From positions 62,001 through 126,000 of the forward strand of contig NZ_CP108041.1 of NCBI RefSeq assembly GCF_036173065.1: a DNA stretch of 64,000 nt. Reading direction: 5' to 3'. The notes beneath the pieces were generated by a model that was given only the letters and a program-made list of their open reading frames with translations, searched no databases and had not been told where the DNA came from. This DNA comes from Rhodococcus sp. NBC_00297 (GTDB lineage Bacteria; Actinomycetota; Actinomycetes; Mycobacteriales; Mycobacteriaceae). Shown here one piece after another: positions 20,003-30,701 of the stretch (its first letter is position 1; the number at the start of each line of letters is the position of its first letter). The position numbers and the translations under genes are program-made.

Positions 20003-20497
20003 GTGACGCCTGACTCGACCGCTCCGCTCGCGTCCGGATCCGTGACGGTCCGCGCCGATGCCGAGGACGTGTACGCCCTCCTGACCGATCTCGACCGGCT
20101 TGCCGATCTGGCGGACGAGACGCACTCGATGCGGTGGGTGGGGAGCTCCGGCGCCCGTCCGGGTGCGTCCTTCGTCGGTCGGAACCGCAACGGTCTGCAT
20201 CGATGGTCGACCACATGCACCGTGACCGCCGCCGACCCCGGAGCAACCTTCGCCTTCGACGTGCACTACGGCCCGTTCTCGCTGCCGATCGCGCACTGGC
20301 GCTACGACATCGACGGCGGTGGCGACGGCGGCGAGACCACGGTGACCGAGCGGATGTGGGACCGGCGTCCGCGGTGGTTCGTCGGCGTCGGCGGACTGGC
20401 GACGGGTGTCCGCGACCGCGCCACGGTCAACGGCGACCACATCGCGGCCACCCTCGAACGGCTCCGGCAGACCGTCGACGGTCCCCCGGATTCGTAG
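20003..20497 (+). CDS. SRPBCC-family (polyketide cyclase/START-like) protein
   Basis: 164 residues. SVTVRADAEDVYALLTDLDRL is a typical SRPBCC opening, followed by GASFVGRNRNGLHRWSTTC and a C-terminal amphipathic helix. Such proteins bind small hydrophobic ligands in a helix-grip fold; their activity is mostly unknown. GTG start at 20003. The F420-type gene begins 27 bases downstream, so co-transcription is likely. Confidence 0.85.
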   Translation: MTPDSTAPLASGSVTVRADAEDVYALLTDLDRLADLADETHSMRWVGSSGARPGASFVGRNRNGLHRWSTTCTVTAADPGATFAFDVHYGPFSLPIAHWRYDIDGGGDGGETTVTERMWDRRPRWFVGVGGLATGVRDRATVNGDHIAATLERLRQTVDGPPDS

Positions 20498-20524
20498 GGT
20501 GCGAGTGCGGGCACACTGGACGCC

Positions 20525-21439
20525 ATGACGGCACACGCGACGATCGGCATCTGGACCGGAACGCTCGACGGGGTCTCCGCCTCGGCGGTTCCCGACGTGG
20601 TGGGGGAGGTGGAGTCGCAGGGCTGGCACTCGCTCTGGTTCGGCGAGGCCTACGGCCGCGAGGCGCTCACCGCCGCGCAGATGTACCTCGGCGCCTCGTC
20701 GTCGCTGATCGTCGGTACCGGCATCGCGAGCATCTACGCCCGCGACGCCGTGGCGACCGCATCGGCGGCACGTACCCTGCATGCCGTCTCGGGTGGTCGG
20801 TTCGTCCTGGGACTCGGCGTGTCGCACGCTCCGCTGGTCGAGCGCATGCGCGGTCACAACTACGGCAAGCCCGTCGCGGCGATGCGGGAGTATCTCGACG
20901 CACTCGACAACGCACCCGCGGCAGTGGCGGGGGAAGAGCAGAACCCACCACGACTGCTGGCGGCGCTGGGTCCGAAGATGCTCGAGCTGTCCCGCGATCG
21001 CACCGCGGGGGCGCATCCGTACCTCGTCACACCGGAGCACACGGCGACGGCCCGCGAGATCCTCGATGCCGGAGACGGCGAGAAGCGCCCGGAACTGGTC
21101 GTCGAGCAGGCGGCGGTGGTGGACCCGGTCGCCGACACCGACGCGGAGGTGTGGGCCGAACGCGCGCACGCGCATCTGAACATCTACACCGGGCTGCCCA
21201 ACTACCGGAACAACTGGGAGCGTCTGGGTTTCGGGCAGGACGACTTCGTCCGCGGCGGCAGCGAGAAGCTCGCCGAGGCGATGGTGACGCGCGGACTCGA
21301 CGCGACTGTGGCCCGAGTGCGCGAGCACATCGAGGCGGGAGCCACCAGCGTCCTCGTCCAGGTCCTCGGATCCGCGATGAACGTTCCGCCGGTGGACGAC
21401 TGGCGTCGACTGGGTGAGGCCCTCGAGCTCTCCCGTTGA
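20525..21439 (+). CDS. F420-dependent LLM-class oxidoreductase
   Basis: 304 residues of luciferase-like TIM-barrel fold. It has GWHSLWFGEAYGREALTAAQ, the sheet LIVGTGIASIYARDAVATAS, and SGGRFVLGLGVSHAPLVER, which match the F420-dependent subfamily known as TIGR03620-like. It is a cytoplasmic oxidoreductase with unknown substrate, distinct in sequence from the LLM enzyme at 14484. The stop lies 3 bases before the iron box of the next gene. Confidence 0.9.
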   Translation: MTAHATIGIWTGTLDGVSASAVPDVVGEVESQGWHSLWFGEAYGREALTAAQMYLGASSSLIVGTGIASIYARDAVATASAARTLHAVSGGRFVLGLGVSHAPLVERMRGHNYGKPVAAMREYLDALDNAPAAVAGEEQNPPRLLAALGPKMLELSRDRTAGAHPYLVTPEHTATAREILDAGDGEKRPELVVEQAAVVDPVADTDAEVWAERAHAHLNIYTGLPNYRNNWERLGFGQDDFVRGGSEKLAEAMVTRGLDATVARVREHIEAGATSVLVQVLGSAMNVPPVDDWRRLGEALELSR

Positions 21440-21442
21440 GCT

Positions 21443-21461
21443 GAGGGTAGCCTTACCGCAA
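21443..21461 (+). promoter_or_regulatory. IdeR-type iron box for the siderophore-binding lipoprotein
   Basis: TGAGGGTAGCCTTACCGCA matches about 13 of 19 positions of the IdeR/DtxR consensus. It lies 34 bases before the ATG of an iron-siderophore binding protein gene, so function and site agree. Confidence 0.7.
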
Positions 21462-21495
21462 GCCTGCTCCACCAGTCGTCCCCGAAAGGTTCTTC

Positions 21496-22485
21496 ATGCG
21501 CGTCTCCGTCGGTGTGTCCGTCGCGGCCACCGTTCTTCTGCTCGGAACGGCGGCGTGCAGCTCGTCGGACACGGACTCGGCGCCGGCCGCGGACGCGTCG
21601 GGAGCCTTCCCGGCCGAGGTCACCGACAAGTTCGGGACCGTGACGGTCGAGGGTGCGCCGGAGCGTCTGGTGACCGCCGGGTACAACGACCAGGACTTCG
21701 CGCTCGCTCTCGGTGTCACACCCGTGGCCACCCGCGGATTCACGGGGTACGACTACACCACCCGACCGTGGGCCCAGCAGCAGCTGAACGGTGCCACGAT
21801 TCCCGAGGTGGGAAGCGACACACTCGATCTCGAAGGTGTCGCGGCCGCGGAGCCCGACCTCATCATGGCGACGTACGCCTATCTGGAGCAGCCCGAGTAC
21901 CAGCAGCTCGGACAGATCGCCACGACGGTCGGCGACATCCCCGGCTCGGACGGGTCGGAGACCCCGTCGTGGCGAGACCAGTTGGCCGCGTACGGAACCG
22001 CCCTGGGCAAGACGGCCGAGGCAGAGACCGTGCGTGACGAGGTCGACGCGACGTTCCTAGACGCCACGACCGAGAACCCGTCCTTCGCCGGCCGCACGGC
22101 TGCGGTCGCGCTCTATCTCGACGGCACCTTCTACATCCTCGACAGCGGTGACCCGCGGAACAGGTTCTTCACCGACCTCGGCTTCGCGACGCCCGAGACC
22201 ACCGGAACGGTGAGCCCGGAGCGCTACGACCTGCTCGATCAGCAGACTCTCGTGCTGCTGGGCGTCACTCCCGAGGACGTCGCCGGTGATCCGCTGCTGC
22301 AGAGCCTGAACGTGGTGAAGGAGGATCGCACCGTCTACGTCGGCGAATTCGGGACCACCGTGCCGGCCGCTCTCGGTTTCGCCAGCCCCCTCAGCCTTCC
22401 GTACGCGGTGGACGCGCTCGTCCCGGTGCTCGCACGGGCCTCGGACGACGATCCGGCCACCCGCGTCGGCACCGTCGAGGGCTGA
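21496..22485 (+). CDS. Iron-siderophore ABC transporter substrate-binding lipoprotein
   Basis: 329 residues, periplasmic-binding-protein type 3 (FepB/FecB class). It has an N-terminal signal with a likely lipobox ending at Cys21; the residues before it are GTAA, less canonical than LxGC. FGTVTVEGAPERLVTAGYND is the opening strand of the family, and EPDLIMATYAYLEQPEYQQL is the conserved second block. It captures ferric siderophore outside the membrane for the FecCD permeases. The iron box at 21443-21461 implies induction in iron limitation. It stands alone; the best partner permeases are at 3146-5739, 16 kb away. Confidence 0.92.
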   Translation: MRVSVGVSVAATVLLLGTAACSSSDTDSAPAADASGAFPAEVTDKFGTVTVEGAPERLVTAGYNDQDFALALGVTPVATRGFTGYDYTTRPWAQQQLNGATIPEVGSDTLDLEGVAAAEPDLIMATYAYLEQPEYQQLGQIATTVGDIPGSDGSETPSWRDQLAAYGTALGKTAEAETVRDEVDATFLDATTENPSFAGRTAAVALYLDGTFYILDSGDPRNRFFTDLGFATPETTGTVSPERYDLLDQQTLVLLGVTPEDVAGDPLLQSLNVVKEDRTVYVGEFGTTVPAALGFASPLSLPYAVDALVPVLARASDDDPATRVGTVEG

Positions 22486-22544
22486 TCGGTCCTGCTCACG
22501 GGTCGGAAGGTTAGTGTGACCCGACGACAGGGGTAACCGTGGGC

Positions 22545-23873
22545 ATGAGCATCGAGCAGTACGACAGGGACGCGGGCGGCCCGCCCGAGACCGAGCACTG
22601 GTCCGAGGGCCCGGTCACCACCCCGGAGCGGGACCCGTTCTACGTCGCGCCCGACGGTTTCGAGAGTGCCGCGTGCGGCGACGTCCTGCGCACCAGACCC
22701 GTGCGCATCGGTGTGTTCGGCCGGGTGCGGCAGCGCGTGCAGGCCTGGCAGCTGCTGTATCGCACCGAGGATCTCGAGCGCGTGCCACGCGTGAGTGTCA
22801 CCACGGTCTTGTTGCCCGCCGGAGCCGTCCCCGACGCGACGCGACCACTCCTGTCGTATCAGTGCGCCATCGACGCCGTGTCCGGTCGATCGTTCCCGTC
22901 GTACGCGCTCCGGCTCGGGTCACGTGCGCGCGGCACGGTGCCGCAGTACGAGTTCCTGCTCGTCCTGCACGCCCTGCGTCTGGGTTGGGCGGTCTCGATC
23001 CCGGATCACGAAGGCGCCGAGGGGCATTGGGGTGCGCCGCTCGAGCCCGGGTACTGCACTCTCGACGCCGTCCGGGCCGCGCTCTCGTTCGACGAGCTCG
23101 GTCTCGACACGACCACACCGGTCGGACTGTGGGGATACTCGGGTGGCGGGCTCGCGTCGTCCTGGGCGGCGGAGGCCGCGGGGGAGTACGCACCCGAGAT
23201 CGAGGTCGTCGGAGCCGTTCTCGGGTCGCCGGTGGGTGATCCGGCGTCGGCGTTCTTCCGGCTGAACGCCACCCGCTACGCCGCGCTGCCGACTCTCGTC
23301 ATCGAGGGTCTGCGGCGTACCTACCCGGCCCTGGACGACGTCATGCAGGAGTTCGTCACCGAGGAGGGTCTCGAGCTGCTGGCGTCGACGAACAAGATGA
23401 CCACGATGCAGGCCATCATCGCGCTCCGCGGGTTCGACCTCGACGCCTACTCGACCATTCCCATCGCCGACGTCATGGCTCGTCCGGAGATGGTGACGAT
23501 CTTCGAGGAGATCCAGCCGGGCCGGTCGGCGCCCGGATTCCCGCTGCTCGTCCTGCAGGCGACGCACGATCAGATCGTCGCCGTGGACGACGTCGACGGG
23601 CAGGTGACGCGCTATCGAGACGCGGGTGCCGAGGTCGAGTACGTCCGCGATCGCACGAGCGAGCACATCACGCTGCTGCCGCTGTCGGTCCCGCTGACGC
23701 TGCGATGGCTCGACGACCGGTTCGCCGGGCGCCGACCGGGACTCGCGGCCACCAGGACCGTCTTCTCGGTGGCGGCGTCGTGGCGCAGCGCCGCGGGTTA
23801 TCTGGCCATGGCAGGCTCGGCGGCGAGAGCGCTGACCGGGCTCCCCATCTCCGTCCGCCGCACCCGACGCTGA
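22545..23873 (+). CDS. Secretory-lipase-family alpha/beta hydrolase, apparently without signal peptide
   Basis: About 442 residues of the LIP/secretory lipase family of actinomycetes. FYVAPDGFESAACGDVLRTR is the typical opening. The nucleophile elbow GYSGG lies in VGLWGYSGGGLASSWAAE. LLVLQATHDQIVAVDDV carries the acid and DRTSEHITLL the His. Unlike the paralogue at 35514, no signal peptide is visible from ATG 22545 or GTG 22539, so it may be cytoplasmic or cell-associated. The substrate (acylglycerol or other ester) is unknown. Confidence 0.88.
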   Translation: MSIEQYDRDAGGPPETEHWSEGPVTTPERDPFYVAPDGFESAACGDVLRTRPVRIGVFGRVRQRVQAWQLLYRTEDLERVPRVSVTTVLLPAGAVPDATRPLLSYQCAIDAVSGRSFPSYALRLGSRARGTVPQYEFLLVLHALRLGWAVSIPDHEGAEGHWGAPLEPGYCTLDAVRAALSFDELGLDTTTPVGLWGYSGGGLASSWAAEAAGEYAPEIEVVGAVLGSPVGDPASAFFRLNATRYAALPTLVIEGLRRTYPALDDVMQEFVTEEGLELLASTNKMTTMQAIIALRGFDLDAYSTIPIADVMARPEMVTIFEEIQPGRSAPGFPLLVLQATHDQIVAVDDVDGQVTRYRDAGAEVEYVRDRTSEHITLLPLSVPLTLRWLDDRFAGRRPGLAATRTVFSVAASWRSAAGYLAMAGSAARALTGLPISVRRTRR

Positions 23874-23877
23874 GACG

Positions 23878-23917
23878 ACACCACCCCCGCACCGAGGACT
23901 CGGTGCGGGGGTGGTGT
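23878..23917. terminator. Bidirectional terminator between lipase and katG
   Basis: A perfect 19-bp inverted repeat (starting ACACCACCCCCGCACCGAG) has a 2-base spacer and lies between two convergent genes. The stem is one of the strongest in the window and would serve both strands. Confidence 0.85.
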
Positions 23918-23934
23918 GGTGTTCAGGAGCGAGA

Positions 23935-27113
<3,179 letters not shown>

Positions 27114-27114
27114 T

Positions 27115-27558
27115 TTTCGGAGTACGACGAGCTGCTGGGTCGCGCGGGTCATCGCCACGTAGCGATCGACGGCGCTGTCCGCACTCGACCGGTCGACGAG
27201 ATCGAACCCGAGGCCCTTCGCCGATCGTGCGCTCGACGATCGGATCCTCGCGGTGTCCGGTAGAGACGGCATCCCGATGACGCAGGCCACACCCTCACTC
27301 GTCGCGGCCCGCTCGTCCAGCACCGCCGCCAGGTCGTCGACGTCGGCGTGCCGGACGCCCACGCCGGTGGTGCGCACCGAGCGTGGCACGAGCGCGGCGC
27401 GCGCGCATCGCCGTCGCCCGTGGATCGCCGAGGCGGCGACGAGCGACATCGAGGACCGGGAGATCTGCTGTGGTCCAGGGGGACCCGACGTTCCTGCGGA
27501 CCGCCGCCCTGTCATCGTCGTCGAGCCAGGGTGCGCAGTGGCGTAGGTACGCCGGCAC
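27115..27558 (-). pseudogene. UvrD-like helicase relic (HelR/HelD type)
   Basis: Two minus-strand frames encode pieces of one protein. The upstream frame (about 27558-27405) reads LRHCAPWLDDDDRAAVRR and TTADLPVLDVARRRLGDP. The downstream frame (about 27372-27115) reads EGVACVIGMPSL, then AKGLGFDLVD and SAVDRYVAMTRATQQLVVL. The last two are helicase motifs V-VI of the UvrD-like RNA-polymerase-recycling ATPases. The middle of the protein, with the DEAQD-type motif, is absent, and so is the N-terminal half with the P-loop. It is a deleted, frameshifted remnant; the exact ends are approximate. Confidence 0.65.
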
Positions 27559-27630
27559 AGTCGGCGCATCGTTGTGCGGAGTCTCCGCCTGCGGTGCCGC
27601 AGTGCCGCGTCGATTCCGGCGAGGTTCCCC

Positions 27631-27831
27631 TCATCGCCGATCGTCGCGTGCCTCGGCCAACCGCCTGATCGCGGACGGCCCCACTCCGTGTAGCGCGGAC
27701 AAAGTCGCGAGGTTCGCCGGGAGGTCGTGCACCGTGCGATACCCCGCGTCGATCAACGCACCGGTCGCCGGCCGGCCGATGCGGACACCGTCGAACAGCG
27801 GTCCGCGGTCGACCGGCACGTCCCTCGTCAT
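27631..27831 (-). CDS. Small helix-hairpin-helix protein
   Basis: 66 residues. ATGALIDAGYRTVHDLPANL and LSALHGVGPSAIRRLAEA form an HhH-type module (the GVGP hairpin) of the sort that binds DNA backbone non-specifically. Stand-alone small proteins of this kind occur in actinobacteria, with function unknown. It begins 5 bases after the FKBP lipoprotein stop, on the same strand, so it is probably co-transcribed. No clear ribosome site was seen. Confidence 0.6.
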   Translation of the reverse strand: MTRDVPVDRGPLFDGVRIGRPATGALIDAGYRTVHDLPANLATLSALHGVGPSAIRRLAEARDDRR

Positions 27832-27836
27832 GCTGG

Positions 27837-28460
27837 TCAGCTGACGCCGAGGACCTTGATCGCGAAGATCAGAGAGTCGCCCTGCTGGATGCCGGCGCGC
27901 GGCTGACCGTTGGGGTAACCGTCCGCGGACGTCACGGCGACGCCGATGGTGGAGCCGACGGTCTGACCCGCAATGGCCTTCTGGAAGCCCGCCACGACGC
28001 CGTCGAGCGGGAACTCGACCGGGGCACCGCGCTGGTAGCTGCTGTCGAAGGTGGACCCGTCCCGACCGTTGACGCCCATGTAGCAGACGGAGACCGTCGC
28101 ATCAGGAGCCACGACGGGGCCGTCGCCGGCCTGCAGGGTCTGCACCTGTGTCTCCGCGACGCTGAAGGGGGCCTCGACGGTCACCAGGGGAGCGGCGTCG
28201 TCGGTGGATCCGGTCACCGCGATGCTGCCGGTGTCACCGTCGAGGTCCCACTCGGCCGCGGCACCGGACTCGGGCGCCGCGGTGGGGCACGACTCGGCAG
28301 CTGCGGTCGACGACGACCCCGCGGACGAGGATGCAGCGCTGGAGGAGGTGGCGGCAGATGGCGTGTCGTTGTCGGAGCTGCATCCGGACAGCACCAGGAC
28401 GAGCGACGCGGACGAGGCCAGCAGGACACCGAAGGTACGAGAGGAGTTCACGCCCGACAC
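27837..28460 (-). CDS. FKBP-type peptidyl-prolyl isomerase lipoprotein
   Basis: 207 residues. A signal peptide ends in lipobox LSGC (Cys27). A Ser/Ala-rich linker of about 30 residues follows. The C-terminal about 110 residues are an FKBP domain: GSTFDSSYQRGAPVEFPLDG, VVAGFQKAIAGQTVGS and DSLIFAIKVLGV. It catalyses prolyl cis-trans isomerisation on exported proteins at the outer face of the membrane. Start GTG 28460 is used, but GTG 28451 would also leave a signal peptide. Confidence 0.9.
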   Translation of the reverse strand: MSGVNSSRTFGVLLASSASLVLVLSGCSSDNDTPSAATSSSAASSSAGSSSTAAAESCPTAAPESGAAAEWDLDGDTGSIAVTGSTDDAAPLVTVEAPFSVAETQVQTLQAGDGPVVAPDATVSVCYMGVNGRDGSTFDSSYQRGAPVEFPLDGVVAGFQKAIAGQTVGSTIGVAVTSADGYPNGQPRAGIQQGDSLIFAIKVLGVS

Positions 28461-28475
28461 GCTACAGCCGCCCGA

Positions 28476-28952
28476 CTACTCGACCAGCCGGGCGAGTGCT
28501 GCGGTGACCGAGCCCCACCCTTCCGCGAACCCGAGGCTCGCGTGACGATCGCGTGTCGTCGGATCTCCGTGACGGACGACGGCCCGGTAAGCAGTGCCGC
28601 GCGGGTGGTCGGTCAGCGTGATCTCCGCTGACATCGCGACCGGCTGCGGCGACGCGGGGCGCCACCCGCTGTCGAGAGTGTTGGTGAACACCAGCCGGGT
28701 GTCGGGCTCGACGACGAGGAACACGGCGTCGGTGTGGGGCACGAATGTCGTTCCGTCGTCGCTCATCTCGGTGACGAACGCCCCGCCCGGTCGCACCTCC
28801 AGGTGGTCCACCCGAGTGACGGTGGGTGCCGGTGTCCACCACTGTGACAGCAACGACGAGTTCGTCCATGCCTCCCTGATGCGGTGACGAGGAGCCGCGA
28901 TGACGCGATCGAGTACGAGGTCGAGGGCAGGATCGATCGGGAGCGCGGTCAT
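28476..28952 (-). CDS. SRPBCC (AHSA1/Aha1-like) protein
   Basis: 158 residues. VLDRVIAAPRHRIREAWTNS and LLSQWWTPAPTVTRVDHLEVRPGG are diagnostic of the AHSA1-type activator-of-Hsp90-like SRPBCC family. ATG 28952 overlaps the stop of the ArsR gene by four bases. ArsR-SRPBCC pairs are common in actinobacteria, where the ArsR regulates its own operon. The ligand is unknown. Confidence 0.88.
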   Translation of the reverse strand: MTALPIDPALDLVLDRVIAAPRHRIREAWTNSSLLSQWWTPAPTVTRVDHLEVRPGGAFVTEMSDDGTTFVPHTDAVFLVVEPDTRLVFTNTLDSGWRPASPQPVAMSAEITLTDHPRGTAYRAVVRHGDPTTRDRHASLGFAEGWGSVTAALARLVE

Positions 28953-29293
28953 GAGTCTTCTTCCGTCGGAGTCGGGGAGGTGACGAGTTGTTCGAGCCGA
29001 TCCGTGCGGCTCTCCCAGAGGTGTCGTTGATCGTCGAGCCAGTCCTGGACGAGGTCGAGTCGTTCCCTGTGCAGAGTGCACGTCCGGACGCGTCCTACTT
29101 TGGCCGTGCGAATGAGCCCGCTCGACTCGAGACTGCGGACGTGTTTGAGGAAGGTGGGAAGCGCGATCGGGAACGGCGCCGCCAGTTCACCGACGCTTGC
29201 CGGACCGGCACCGAGACGCCGGACGACTGCTCGCCGCGTCGGATCTCCGAGGGCGGTGAGCACGGCGTCGAGTTCTGCCGTATGGTTAGCCAT
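28949..29293 (-). CDS. ArsR-family winged-helix regulator
   Basis: 114 residues. AVLTALGDPTRRAVVRRLGAGPASVGELA and a recognition helix in ALPTFLKHVRSLESSGLIRT are classic ArsR features. No metal-binding cysteine pair is seen, so it is probably not a metal sensor. ATG 29293 was chosen because the family starts at about this distance from the HTH; upstream in-frame sequence is untypical. It is coupled with the SRPBCC gene and divergent from the RibD-C gene at 29408. Confidence 0.9.
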   Translation of the reverse strand: MANHTAELDAVLTALGDPTRRAVVRRLGAGPASVGELAAPFPIALPTFLKHVRSLESSGLIRTAKVGRVRTCTLHRERLDLVQDWLDDQRHLWESRTDRLEQLVTSPTPTEEDS

Positions 29294-29407
29294 AAGGGTA
29301 AGTATTACAGGCGATCCGGGGTGTGGCGCAACCGATGACTTTCGGGGTGCGCGTCGGTCAGAGTGTTCGTGGGCCGACCAGCGCCCACGGGGAACGAAGG
29401 AGTGCAC

Positions 29408-29971
29408 ATGCGCACGTTGATCGTCACCGCGTTCGTCTCGCTCGACGGCGTGATGGAGGCGCCTGGTGGAGAGGCCGGATACCGCAATGCGGGCTGGACC
29501 TTCACGGACGTCGAATTCGACGAGGCCGCGTACGAGATCAAGGGGCGGGAGCAGGGGGAGGCCGCCGCGCTGCTGCTCGGTCGCCGGTCCTACGAGGCGT
29601 TCGCGCCCGTGTGGCCCACGATGGAGGACTTCGCCGGATACAACGCCATGCCGCGGTACGTGGTCTCGACGACGCTCGACGATGATGATTCGCGTTGGCC
29701 TGCAACGGTTCTTCGATCACTCGACGACGTCGCCGCGCTGAAGGAGACCGAGGGCGGACCGATCCTCGTGCACGGGAGCGCGACGCTGGGACGTGCGTTG
29801 GCCGACGCCGGGCTGGTCGACAGGTACCACCTGCTGGTGTTCCCGTTGCTGCTCGGCGCCGGCCTGCGCCTGTTCAGCGACACGGACAAGGGCGCCACGG
29901 TGCTGACGCTCGTCGAGCACGAGGTCTACGGCAACGGTGTCCAGAAGCAGGTGTTCGATGTGCGCCGCTGA
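29408..29971 (+). CDS. RibD C-terminal/dihydrofolate-reductase-family protein
   Basis: 187 residues of the DHFR-like RibD-C fold. It opens VTAFVSLDGVMEAPGGEAGY, includes LLLGRRSYEAFAPVWPTM, and ends with GGPILVHGSATLGRALADAGLVDRYH. These resemble stand-alone NADPH-binding reductases of unknown substrate, not DHFR itself. A perfect aaggag ribosome site precedes ATG 29408. The next gene encodes a second, different member, 12 bases downstream. Confidence 0.88.
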   Translation: MRTLIVTAFVSLDGVMEAPGGEAGYRNAGWTFTDVEFDEAAYEIKGREQGEAAALLLGRRSYEAFAPVWPTMEDFAGYNAMPRYVVSTTLDDDDSRWPATVLRSLDDVAALKETEGGPILVHGSATLGRALADAGLVDRYHLLVFPLLLGAGLRLFSDTDKGATVLTLVEHEVYGNGVQKQVFDVRR

Positions 29972-29983
29972 CGGGGAAACGTC

Positions 29984-30565
29984 ATGCGCACACTGAGATT
30001 CGCGATGAACACGAGTGTGGACGGTTACGTCGCGGCGCCCGATGGCGACCTCGGCTGGAGCGTGCCGAGCGACGAGGCGTTCCAGTGGTGGTCCGACCGC
30101 GTCGACTCGACGGGCCTCACGCTCTACGGGCGGAGGCTGTGGGAGGCGATGAACGCGCACTGGCCGACGGCCGATCGGCAGCCAGGGGCGACGCCCGCGC
30201 ACGTCGAGTACGCCCGTCGGTGGCGCGACATGCCCAAGGTGGTGTTCTCGTCCACCCTGGACGCGGTGGAGGGCAACGCGCGGCTCGTCACAGGTGACGC
30301 CGTGGCGGAGATAGTCCGACTGAAGGCCGGCGACGGTGGGCCGATGGACATCGGCGGCGCCACACTGGCCGCGGCGGCGATGCGGGCCGGGCTGATCGAC
30401 GAGTACGTGATCATGACGCACCCCGTTCTGGTGGGCGCCGGTACGCCGTTCTTCACGGTGCTCGACGAGTGGGCGGGCCTGGAGTTGGCGGAGACGCGGA
30501 CGTTCTCGGGGGGACTGCACCTGATGAGGTACCTGACGCGGCAAGGGGTGGGAGATTCACAATAG
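29984..30565 (+). CDS. RibD C-terminal/dihydrofolate-reductase-family protein (second copy type)
   Basis: 193 residues. RFAMNTSVDGYVAAPDGDLGW is the family's opening strand. GLTLYGRRLWEAMNAHW and PMDIGGATLAAAAMRAGLID form the nucleotide-binding region. It is only distantly similar to the preceding member, so this is not a recent tandem duplication. It probably forms an operon with it. The substrate is unknown. Confidence 0.87.
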   Translation: MRTLRFAMNTSVDGYVAAPDGDLGWSVPSDEAFQWWSDRVDSTGLTLYGRRLWEAMNAHWPTADRQPGATPAHVEYARRWRDMPKVVFSSTLDAVEGNARLVTGDAVAEIVRLKAGDGGPMDIGGATLAAAAMRAGLIDEYVIMTHPVLVGAGTPFFTVLDEWAGLELAETRTFSGGLHLMRYLTRQGVGDSQ

Positions 30566-30627
30566 TTGACATAATGTCGATTATCGGCACAATTTGGTAT
30601 CACCTGGAACCCTGCCTGAGCGTCGCA

Positions 30628-30654
30628 CGTCGACCGACGTACCGTCGGTCGACG
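30628..30654. repeat. Perfect 12-bp inverted repeat upstream of FAD monooxygenase
   Basis: CGTCGACCGACG, a 3-base spacer, then CGTCGGTCGACG. It lies 47 bases before the GTG at 30702. It could be an operator or a terminator of the RibD-C operon. A TTGACA at 30566-30571 lies upstream, but no good -10 is spaced from it. Confidence 0.6.
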
Positions 30655-30701
30655 AAGTCCTTCCTGTACCTCACAGGTAGTGAGCACGGAAGGCGAAGAT
30701 C

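Noticed and set aside
22508..22526. Possible iron box AAGGTTAGTGTGACCC before the lipase-family gene
   Set aside because: About 12 of 19 matches only, no iron-related gene follows, and the bases also form a weak GTCGG/CCGAC hairpin that could simply end the lipoprotein transcript.
29281..29310. GGTTAGCC near the ArsR start as an iron box
   Set aside because: The right half does not match, and the bases are largely the first codons of the ArsR gene.
29408..30565. The two RibD-C genes as a recent tandem duplication
   Set aside because: Their sequences share only family motifs, so they are old or independently acquired members.
30566..30594. TTGACA as a promoter for the FAD monooxygenase
   Set aside because: No TANNNT hexamer lies 16-18 bases downstream; kept only as part of the intergenic finding.
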